A stretch of DNA of 5,806 bases from an uncultured Oscillospiraceae bacterium (GTDB lineage Bacteria > Bacillota > Clostridia > UBA1381): contig CAMNAT010000158.1 of the NCBI GenBank assembly GCA_946531785.1, forward strand, positions 1-5,806. The letters run 5' to 3'. Positions 1-4,654 of this stretch are shown here, one piece after another. Position numbers and translations under genes: made by a program. The notes under the pieces were generated by a model, which saw only the letters and a list, made by a program, of their open reading frames with translations, was not told the DNA's origin and did not search any database. The first letter of the stretch is position 1, and the number at the start of each line of letters is the position of its first letter.

Positions 1-584
1 ATGTATGGGATTCGCTTGAAAACGGAAACCCGTATTCGGAGGTATATACCTATGACGGCACCGAGCCGGAGGTGACCGAGGAGCCGGAGCCTACAGCCGT
101 GCCGGAGGATAAGAAGATCGAGTTTGAAAGCTATATAAAGTCATGGGTAACAGATGCTGTGATCAAGGAAGGTTCCGGTGCAAGCGGCGGCAAGGATGTT
201 GATTCTACCAGGAACGGTGACATATTCTACTTTGGTGAGCAGTTGCTTGATGATCTGAAAGCGATAGAGCAGATCACGGCGGTACGGAACAGAGATGGTG
301 ACGGTAACGACAACATTACCGCAGTATGGTATGCGGTCGATGTGTCCGGTATGGATGTATCCGATGCATCAAAGACTGATATTCAGGCGCTGCTTACAAA
401 CGATAGTGTTATATGCACCGTAGGTCCGTTTGCGACTGTCACTAACAACTGGACAACATTCTTAAGCAATTCGGCAAAGGTTACCACAACAAAGACGGGA
501 ACATACGGATTGTTTGTAAAGCTCAATACCGGCAATAAATATTGCGGAAATCAAGACTATATCACCTTAAAGTATACGGATTGA
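1..584 (+). CDS. C-terminal part of a probable exported protein (5' truncated)
   Basis: The frame is open from the window edge (first full codon at position 3) to TGA at 582-584, so this is the 3' end of a longer gene. The GTG at 72 is internal and has no ribosome binding site, so it is not the start. The visible part begins with a short Tyr/Asp/Gly stretch (VWDSLENGNPYSEVYTY), then an acidic Pro/Thr/Glu linker (about window codons 20-35) of the kind that separates domains in surface proteins. A roughly 150-residue Gly/Asn/Thr/Val-rich domain follows, probably all-beta, ending in TGTYGLFVKLNTGN and DYITLKYTD. No LPxTG sorting signal, dockerin or C-terminal membrane helix is visible. The next gene, for a secreted protein, starts 17 bases downstream, suggesting one operon. 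The domain family is not recognised; export is inferred from composition and context because the N-terminus is missing. Confidence 0.8.
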   Translation, partial: VWDSLENGNPYSEVYTYDGTEPEVTEEPEPTAVPEDKKIEFESYIKSWVTDAVIKEGSGASGGKDVDSTRNGDIFYFGEQLLDDLKAIEQITAVRNRDGDGNDNITAVWYAVDVSGMDVSDASKTDIQALLTNDSVICTVGPFATVTNNWTTFLSNSAKVTTTKTGTYGLFVKLNTGNKYCGNQDYITLKYTD

Positions 585-587
585 TGC

Positions 588-594
588 AAAGGAG
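588..594 (+). promoter_or_regulatory. Shine-Dalgarno for the 204-aa exported protein
   Basis: AAAGGAG lies 7 bases before the ATG at 602 and inside the 17-base gap after the upstream stop codon. This fixes the start of the 204-aa gene and supports co-transcription with the gene before it. Confidence 0.8.
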
Positions 595-601
595 CAGATA
601 A

Positions 602-1216
602 ATGGATATAAAGAAAATTATCGCGTGTATCACAGCCGCGGCAGCCATAGCACTGCCGGCGGCGGTGATGGCGGCAGACTATACAAGCAATTATGATGCT
701 GAGGAATATGCGCTGAAAGGAGTTAACGCAGCGGGGAGGAAGACAGTTGTAATTACTAAAGATAACGGCGACATCACCGCGGAGGATATAGTATATATAA
801 ACCAGAGTGATGATGCATTCTCAGAAAGTGTGAATTTCATGCTTTTGTCCGGCATAGCTGATGGGATCTACCGCGTAAGCTTTGGCGGCGGCAGCTCAAC
901 TGAGCCGGAAGTGGGATATTTTACGATAGGCGATGTAGAGCTGGGAAATGAGCTTGAGGCAACAGCGATGGATACAAAAGAGTATGACGACGGAAACGGA
1001 AATACGCTTTACAGAAAGGGCTTCAGCGTGCAGTTCGATGGGGCAGACAGCTATAACCGGATAATTGTGTATAACGGAGATACCGCCGTGGGCGCGTGGT
1101 CGTTATCGAATGCCCCTGTTATAACCGGCAACGGAAGTATAGATTACGGTATACAGATATACAATATCCCCGACGAGGCTACAGCACAGAGCCTGAGGAT
1201 AACATTAAGTGAATAA
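602..1216 (+). CDS. Small exported two-domain beta-sandwich protein (204 aa)
   Basis: The ATG at 602 has AAAGGAG at good spacing. Residues 1-24 form a Sec signal peptide: lysines at 4-5, an Ala/Ile-rich core and a likely cleavage after A-V-M-A (24/25). The mature protein is about 180 residues. Residues 27-115 resemble a bacterial Ig-like repeat: VVITKDNGDI, then IVYINQ, then GIADGIYRVSFGG, a pattern common in Firmicute surface proteins. Residues 118-204 form a second domain ending in ITGNGSIDYGIQIYNIPDE and SLRITLSE. That domain looks related to the end of the 615-aa protein on the other strand (ISGGTVYFGLVLTGTEDE, SITNVELR). No enzymatic motif, sortase signal or dockerin is seen. A cell-surface or extracellular binding or structural role is inferred. 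Its TAA stop lies within the ribosome binding site of the next small gene, so translation of the two is probably coupled. Exact function unknown. Confidence 0.88.
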   Translation: MDIKKIIACITAAAAIALPAAVMAADYTSNYDAEEYALKGVNAAGRKTVVITKDNGDITAEDIVYINQSDDAFSESVNFMLLSGIADGIYRVSFGGGSSTEPEVGYFTIGDVELGNELEATAMDTKEYDDGNGNTLYRKGFSVQFDGADSYNRIIVYNGDTAVGAWSLSNAPVITGNGSIDYGIQIYNIPDEATAQSLRITLSE

Positions 1217-1220
1217 GGAG
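1214..1220 (+). promoter_or_regulatory. Stop codon overlapping Shine-Dalgarno (TAAGGAG)
   Basis: The TAA stop of the 204-aa gene (1214-1216) forms the first bases of TAAGGAG. Nine bases separate AAGGAG from the ATG at 1230. This favours 1230 over the upstream in-frame GTG (1209) and ATG (1221), which abut or precede the ribosome binding site. The same arrangement occurs on the other strand at 2641-2648. Confidence 0.75.
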
Positions 1221-1229
1221 ATGGCGGCA

Positions 1230-1397
1230 ATGAAAAAATATAACTATCCTGAGATGGATATCAGGAGCTTCAATGATGAGAATATTGTGACCTTGTCGGC
1301 AAACAGTGAAAGCGTCCCGATCGATACGATGGGTGAAGCCTCACAATACGGAAAGGTGTATAATGTAGACTATCAGAATTTAGAGACTCTGTTCTGA
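1230..1397 (+). CDS. Small protein with P-E-x-x-I-x-x-F-x-x-E-N-I-V-T-x-S N-terminal motif (55 aa)
   Basis: The start is the ATG at 1230 with AAGGAG nine bases upstream; TGA is at 1395-1397. The protein begins MKKYNYPEMDIRSFNDENIV and ends in a Tyr/Asn-rich tail, YGKVYNVDYQNLETLF. It has no cysteines, no signal peptide and no membrane segment. Residues 7-23 align without gaps to residues 8-24 of the 63-aa protein on the minus strand, with nine of 17 positions identical (P, E, I, F, E, I, V, T, S); outside that block the two differ. It is the last gene of its operon, directly before a terminator. The conserved N-terminal block with a variable C-terminal part resembles a leader/core layout of ribosomal peptide precursors, but no maturation enzyme is in the window, so that is only a possibility. 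It could equally be a small cytoplasmic partner of the exported protein. Function unknown. Confidence 0.8.
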   Translation: MKKYNYPEMDIRSFNDENIVTLSANSESVPIDTMGEASQYGKVYNVDYQNLETLF

Positions 1398-1410
1398 TCG
1401 ATTCGCAAAC

Positions 1411-1444
1411 AAAAACTCAGAGGGAATTATCTCTCTGAGTTTTT
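1411..1444. terminator. Strong bidirectional intrinsic terminator between convergent genes
   Basis: AAAAACTCAGAG (1411-1422) is perfectly complementary to CTCTGAGTTTTT (1433-1444). A G-T and a G-C pair extend the stem to a six-base loop, AATTAT (1425-1430). It has an A-tract on the left and a T-tract on the right, so it can end the plus-strand operon stopping at 1397. Read leftward (TTTTTGTTTG after the stem), it can also end the AraC transcript stopping at 1496. Confidence 0.88.
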
Positions 1445-1474
1445 AATTTATAAGAAATTGCTGATTTATCTCGG

Positions 1475-1496
1475 CAACGCTTTGCGTTGTTTTTTT
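1475..1496 (+). terminator. Second, tandem rightward terminator
   Basis: CAACGC (1475-1480), loop TTT, GCGTTG (1484-1489), then seven T residues (1490-1496). The U-tract exists only for rightward transcription, so this backs up the terminator at 1411-1444 and should stop readthrough into the antisense of AraC. Its T-run overlaps the first base of the AraC stop codon on the plus strand. Confidence 0.7.
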
Positions 1497-2338
1497 CATT
1501 TCACATAATGCTCCTTGCGGTACTTGTTTGGCGAGACGCCGGTGATGCGGCGGAACACATCGCCGAAATAGTTGCTGTCGCGGAACCCGCAGAATCCTGC
1601 GATCTCTGAGATGGACATATCCGGTTCCATCAGCATATCCGCTGCCATTTTTATACGGATGTTGTTGAGGTAGTCCCGGAAGCAGAAGCCCGTTGCGCGC
1701 CTGAACTGCCTTGAAAGATAGTTCGGGCTCATATACGCGATCCTTGCGGCGCTCTCCAGTGTTATGGGCTTGTTGTAATTGTTGAACATATATCGGCATA
1801 CCTCCTGTATGCGCTCGTCATATACGGATACGGTGTTGTTATGGTGTATCAGCCCGTCACTGCTGCTGCGATACCGGCTCAGTGTGACCAGTATTTCCAT
1901 GACTGCGAGCTTCGCAAAGTGCTCTGAATAAATATCTGTGGAGTTGAGATTAGCCGTTGCCTTTTGCAGCAGCCGGTTCATCCTGTTATGCGCGGTATCG
2001 GACATATGCAGCCGCTTTTCCTCAAATAGCTGCGGTATCAGCTTTTTGTCTATGCTCCTGCCGAAATCGCTCACGAACACATCATTGAATGTGAGCAGAT
2101 ACCTTGCATATTTCTTTTCTTTATCCGCCGGCTGCGAAATATGGACATCAGTTTTATTTATAAGCATAATATCCTGCGGAACGATGTCATAGAGCGTGTG
2201 GTTTATCATAAACCGCCGTTTGCCCTCAAGCAGATAGTATATCTCATAATAGTCATGGATATGCGATTGGCTCATCCCCTCGGAGGCTGTCTCGCTCAGC
2301 TTCTCAACATTAAAGCTCATCCCGTTTTCAAGTCCCAT
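1496..2338 (-). CDS. AraC/XylS-family transcriptional regulator with cupin-like sensor domain
   Basis: This 280-aa protein has the usual length and layout of AraC regulators. Residues about 10-95 form a cupin-like ligand-binding domain, with H-I-H-D-Y-Y-E-I-Y-Y (26-35) and the typical LLEGKRRFMINHTLYDIVPQ and DIMLINKTDVH stretches. Residues about 100-170 are a helical linker. The C-terminal DNA-binding domain has two helix-turn-helix units: ITLESAARIAYMSPNYLSRQ (192-211) and MSISEIAGFCGFRDSNYFGD (241-260), then VFRRITGVSPNKYRKE, the family signature. The start at 2338 is supported by AAGGAAGG 10 bases upstream and GGAG 4 bases upstream; Met7 is an alternative with a poorer site. By family, it would bind a small ligand, often a sugar or glycan breakdown product, and activate nearby genes. 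The two flanking exported-protein operons are the natural candidate targets, which is inference. Its own promoter is not obvious (see the hairpin at 2371-2405). Confidence 0.93.
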   Translation of the reverse strand: MGLENGMSFNVEKLSETASEGMSQSHIHDYYEIYYLLEGKRRFMINHTLYDIVPQDIMLINKTDVHISQPADKEKKYARYLLTFNDVFVSDFGRSIDKKLIPQLFEEKRLHMSDTAHNRMNRLLQKATANLNSTDIYSEHFAKLAVMEILVTLSRYRSSSDGLIHHNNTVSVYDERIQEVCRYMFNNYNKPITLESAARIAYMSPNYLSRQFRRATGFCFRDYLNNIRIKMAADMLMEPDMSISEIAGFCGFRDSNYFGDVFRRITGVSPNKYRKEHYVK

Positions 2339-2370
2339 GTATCTCCGACCTTCCTTTTGTCTGTCGTGTT

Positions 2371-2405
2371 AAAAATATGCCGCCGCAGTGCGCATCTGCG
2401 GCGGC
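2371..2405 (-). terminator. GC-rich intrinsic terminator after the minus-strand exported-protein operon
   Basis: GCCGCCGCAG (2379-2388) and CTGCGGCGGC (2396-2405) form a perfect 10-bp stem around a 7-base loop. Read on the minus strand, the stem is followed by ATATTTTTAA, a terminator U-tract. It lies 35 bases past the 63-aa gene's stop and only about 40 bases before the AraC start on the same strand. It could therefore be either a full stop or an attenuator that lets some readthrough into AraC. Confidence 0.72.
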
Positions 2406-2423
2406 TATGTCTAAATAAATTTC

Positions 2424-2443
2424 TTAATAATACGTATTATTAA
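2424..2443. repeat. Perfect 20-bp AT-rich palindrome
   Basis: TTAATAATAC and GTATTATTAA are exact reverse complements with no spacer, centred between 2433 and 2434. The palindrome overlaps the stop codon of the 63-aa gene (2440-2442) and lies about 85-105 bases upstream of the AraC start. The perfect symmetry fits a binding site for a dimeric repressor or activator. As RNA it could only form a weak AT hairpin. No protein can be assigned to it. Confidence 0.6.
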
Positions 2444-2631
2444 TCTTCAATAAATTTCAGTTCTGAAATAGCTGCTGACAATGTGTTTGCTGATGCACTG
2501 CTTTCATAAGAAGATGCTATCATTTTTATAGCATTCTCAGCAGCTGTTACATTGCCGTTACTTGTTGTAACAATATCCTCCGGGCTGAACAAGGAGATCA
2601 GTATTTCCGGGTTTTTAAATTCCATTCTCAT
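2440..2631 (-). CDS. Small protein with P-E-x-x-I-x-x-F-x-x-E-D-I-V-T-x-S N-terminal motif (63 aa)
   Basis: The start is the ATG at 2631-2629, nine bases after AAGGAGG. An upstream in-frame TTG at 2640 touches the ribosome binding site and is unlikely. The protein begins MRMEFKNPEILISLFSPEDI and continues VTTS; it has no cysteines, signal peptide or membrane helix. The remaining 40 residues are rich in Ala, Ser and Asn with spaced Leu/Ile (IKMIASSYES, NTLSAAISELKFIED) and are probably helical. Residues 8-24 match residues 7-23 of the 55-aa plus-strand protein without gaps, while the C-terminal parts are unlike. Both genes directly follow one for an exported protein and share the TAAGGAG stop/ribosome-site overlap. 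Function unknown: a peptide precursor, a signalling peptide or a partner of the exported protein are all open. Confidence 0.8.
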   Translation of the reverse strand: MRMEFKNPEILISLFSPEDIVTTSNGNVTAAENAIKMIASSYESSASANTLSAAISELKFIED

Positions 2632-2640
2632 TTTCAACAA

Positions 2641-2648
2641 CCTCCTTA
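2641..2648 (-). promoter_or_regulatory. Stop codon overlapping Shine-Dalgarno (TAAGGAGG)
   Basis: On the minus strand, the TAA stop of the 615-aa gene (2648-2646) forms the start of TAAGGAGG, with nine bases to the ATG at 2631. This mirrors 1214-1220 on the plus strand, suggests translational coupling and decides the start of the 63-aa gene. Confidence 0.78.
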
Positions 2649-4493
2649 TCTTAATTCGACATTAGTGATGCTGTTAAGTTCGTCTTCTGTACCGGTCAAA
2701 ACAAGACCGAAGTAGACCGTACCGCCGGAGATGGTGGTGTCTGTCGCAGTTATTTCTGCGTGTTTGGTTTCGCCTGTTTTATAAATGCACCACTTAAGAC
2801 CGTTTGCAGCATACTGTTTGTCAAAGTCGATGCTTGTCATATATGCATCCGCAAGAGCGCCGCCCTTTTCAGCGAAACGCTGATAGCTGCTGCCGGTGTC
2901 AGAAAGTGTCCCGATACCTTTACCATTGCTTATATCTGAAGAATTAAAGCTGCTATAACCTGGTGCTGTCACAATCACTGCTAGTATACCGCGGATATCA
3001 TTGTTGGTTGTATCTATTATTATAAAGTGATTCTCGCTGTCATTTATTGTAAAAGTCGCTTGTTCAATAGCGATTTTCTGAGAAGAATCACTTTCGTTTG
3101 CAAACCAATCTAATGATTTTGATGAACCTTGATATATTCTGTTACTGGTTTCTGTTCCATCAAGATATATGTCAGGATAATACTGATACCATTCGCGGAC
3201 TAATATACTGACAGTGTATGTTCCCGAAGCAAGATTACCAAATGCCAATATCGGACTGCCACTGTTTTTTGTTGCATATTTTGGATAATTCTCTGTTGTT
3301 ATATTATGAAAACTACCAAAAGGAGCACCATAGTTCTTATAGTTTTCTTCGTTTGTATAGCTTCCTGATCTAACTATTGTGCCTGTTGTGCCAGCACACG
3401 AGAAAAGATCAGTTGCTTTATAAACGGTATTAAGTGAAGCTTCTGAGTATAGCTTTATTGCTCCGTAGTTGCCTGCGTAGCTACCGTCGTTTTCGATAAC
3501 GAGCATTACATCACCTTTTAAATTGGAGCTGTTTATATTAGTAAAGGTTATATCTTTATAATCACTGTAGCTACCCGTACTAAAGTTTGACATTGTGCCG
3601 ATACACGTGCCGTTTATATAAAGAGATATATTGCCCTTATTGTTTGTTGCACCACTTACCTGAACTGCATGTATATTAGTTCCGGTGAAATCTATATCCG
3701 GATACTTAATAATTGCTTTTTTGTTGGTTGTCTGGAGATTGTCTGTTTTTCCGTTTTCAACCTTACTGTTTGCTGAGGAGCATCTGTAAATTGAATCTTC
3801 GCCGGGTGATAATGTATGCACTATACTCTTATTTGTTATACTTCCGACATCAAATGTATCATTTGTGATTTTGATAGCATAGAGATCCGGTAGGTATAAG
3901 CCAGAGGTGGTGTTTACAAACTTGATTTTTCCGGTAAAGCTTTCTGTAAAACTAAGTTGGAACTTATGCACAACAAGTTCGCCGATATTTCGCGCCCCGT
4001 ATGCTTCATAACTTGCGGTGCTCACTGGATCATCTGACATATCTGTAAAAGTAACATTTTCTATGTCATGTGTACCATCATAATTGTTTTTACCAAGATA
4101 AAACATTGCATATGTTCCTGCAGCAAGATTAGTTACTTCTATGTACGGTGTGCCATATCCGGTTCCTATATAGTCATAGTAATACTTTGTATACTCACTG
4201 TTGATTACTGTAGCATCAGAGTTTCCGCCCCATAACTCTTTCATCTTTGCGCTGGTGTCGGAGTTCAATTGTTGTGATGTTTCGTTGCCGCAAACACGAC
4301 CGTTTTTATAGTCACCATTGCCGGTTTCTTCACGTTTTATTGGATTTTGTGTCGTTGTGTCATTATCAGCAACGGCATAAAAGGTTATGGGGATTGTTGT
4401 TACATCCGCACTTGCCGTCACTGCCAATGCCGCAAACGAGCTTATGCTCAGTGCTGCGGCTGTCAGGAGTGACAGCGCTTTTTTTATGTTCAT
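2646..4493 (-). CDS. Large exported multi-domain protein with CBM6-like module (615 aa)
   Basis: The ATG at 4493 follows AAAGGAGG by 7 bases. Residues 1-29 form a Sec signal peptide with likely cleavage after A-S-A (29/30). Four regions are visible. Residues 31-212 contain TPYIEVTNLAAGTY (115-128). Residues about 222-351 resemble a CBM6 carbohydrate-binding beta-sandwich: KYPDIDFTG, GNISLYINGTCIGTM, GSYSDYKDITF, KGDVMLVIE, NYGAIKL. Residues 353-511 look related to the first region (SPILAFGNLASGTY, 413-426). Residues 525-615 are a C-terminal domain (NGLKWCIYKTGETK, ISGGTVYFGLVLTGTEDE) apparently shared with the 204-aa protein. No catalytic motif, dockerin, sortase signal or membrane anchor is seen. 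Glycan binding outside the cell is inferred. The gene is visibly richer in A+T than its neighbours and rich in Asn, Ser, Thr and Tyr. It is followed immediately by the 63-aa gene. The CBM6 call rests on pattern recall only. Confidence 0.88.
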   Translation of the reverse strand: MNIKKALSLLTAAALSISSFAALAVTASADVTTIPITFYAVADNDTTTQNPIKREETGNGDYKNGRVCGNETSQQLNSDTSAKMKELWGGNSDATVINSEYTKYYYDYIGTGYGTPYIEVTNLAAGTYAMFYLGKNNYDGTHDIENVTFTDMSDDPVSTASYEAYGARNIGELVVHKFQLSFTESFTGKIKFVNTTSGLYLPDLYAIKITNDTFDVGSITNKSIVHTLSPGEDSIYRCSSANSKVENGKTDNLQTTNKKAIIKYPDIDFTGTNIHAVQVSGATNNKGNISLYINGTCIGTMSNFSTGSYSDYKDITFTNINSSNLKGDVMLVIENDGSYAGNYGAIKLYSEASLNTVYKATDLFSCAGTTGTIVRSGSYTNEENYKNYGAPFGSFHNITTENYPKYATKNSGSPILAFGNLASGTYTVSILVREWYQYYPDIYLDGTETSNRIYQGSSKSLDWFANESDSSQKIAIEQATFTINDSENHFIIIDTTNNDIRGILAVIVTAPGYSSFNSSDISNGKGIGTLSDTGSSYQRFAEKGGALADAYMTSIDFDKQYAANGLKWCIYKTGETKHAEITATDTTISGGTVYFGLVLTGTEDELNSITNVELR

Positions 4494-4500
4494 AAAAATT

Positions 4501-4508
4501 CCTCCTTT
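4501..4508 (-). promoter_or_regulatory. Shine-Dalgarno for the 615-aa exported protein
   Basis: On the minus strand AAAGGAGG ends 7 bases before the ATG at 4493. This near-perfect site fixes the start and fits high expression. No confident -35/-10 pair was found upstream. TTGGCA (4564-4559) and TAAAAT (4534-4529) are present but 24 bases apart, too far for a standard sigma-A promoter. Confidence 0.75.
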
Positions 4509-4569
4509 AAAATTTATTTAGACACTATAATTTTACACCGCTGTCTTGTTTTTGTGTAGTGCCAATCAT

Positions 4570-4600
4570 ATAAAAACAATTTAGACCGATTTGTTTTTAT
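4570..4600. promoter_or_regulatory. 10-bp inverted repeat, candidate operator in the divergent promoter region
   Basis: ATAAAAACAA (4570-4579) and TTGTTTTTAT (4591-4600) are exact reverse complements around an 11-base centre. The arms start 21 bases apart, about two helical turns, so a dimer could contact both from one face of the DNA. The repeat ends three bases before the -35 box of the MocR gene and lies 77-107 bases upstream of the 615-aa gene, where a regulator could act on both. Autoregulation by the adjacent MocR protein is possible but not shown. Confidence 0.5.
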
Positions 4601-4603
4601 CTA

Positions 4604-4633
4604 TTGACAAACCGCCATGCTGCGGGCTATAAT
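4604..4633 (+). promoter_or_regulatory. Sigma-A type promoter of the MocR-family gene
   Basis: A consensus TTGACA (4604-4609) is followed after 18 bases by a consensus TATAAT (4628-4633). Transcription should start near 4640, almost on the AGGAGG ribosome binding site (4640-4645), leaving a leader of only about 15 bases. A second TATAAT overlaps at 4633-4638, but its spacing is too long. Confidence 0.85.
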
Positions 4634-4654
4634 ATAATCAGGAGGCGAGGCGGC

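Noticed and set aside
602..630. Possible lipobox (I-I-A-C, residues 6-9) in the 204-aa protein
   Set aside because: Only five residues precede the four-residue box, so there is no hydrophobic core before the cysteine. The hydrophobic segment follows it and ends in a good signal peptidase I site (A-V-M-A).
1443..1799. 118-aa open frame on the minus strand
   Set aside because: It lies within the AraC gene in another frame, has a low-complexity Arg/Gln-rich translation and matches no family. The AraC frame has clear domains and a ribosome binding site.
1938..2443. Two plus-strand open frames of 84 and 100 codons opposite the AraC gene
   Set aside because: They are antisense to the well-supported AraC coding sequence; their Cys/Ser/Leu-rich translations look like the reverse complement of a real gene, and no ribosome binding site was seen.
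2454..2469. Inverted repeat ATTTCAG-TT-CTGAAAT
   Set aside because: It is a 7-bp repeat inside the coding end of the 63-aa gene with no T-tract and no promoter nearby. At this length and A+T content it may be chance.
4247..4495. 82-aa plus-strand frame antisense to the signal-peptide end of the 615-aa gene
   Set aside because: It is a shadow frame with Cys/Arg/His-rich composition and no initiation signals; the minus-strand gene explains the region.
4529..4564. TTGGCA and TAAAAT as a minus-strand promoter for the 615-aa gene
   Set aside because: The spacing of 24 bases is outside the usual 16-19 range, so the pair was not called as a promoter although the operon must have one here.
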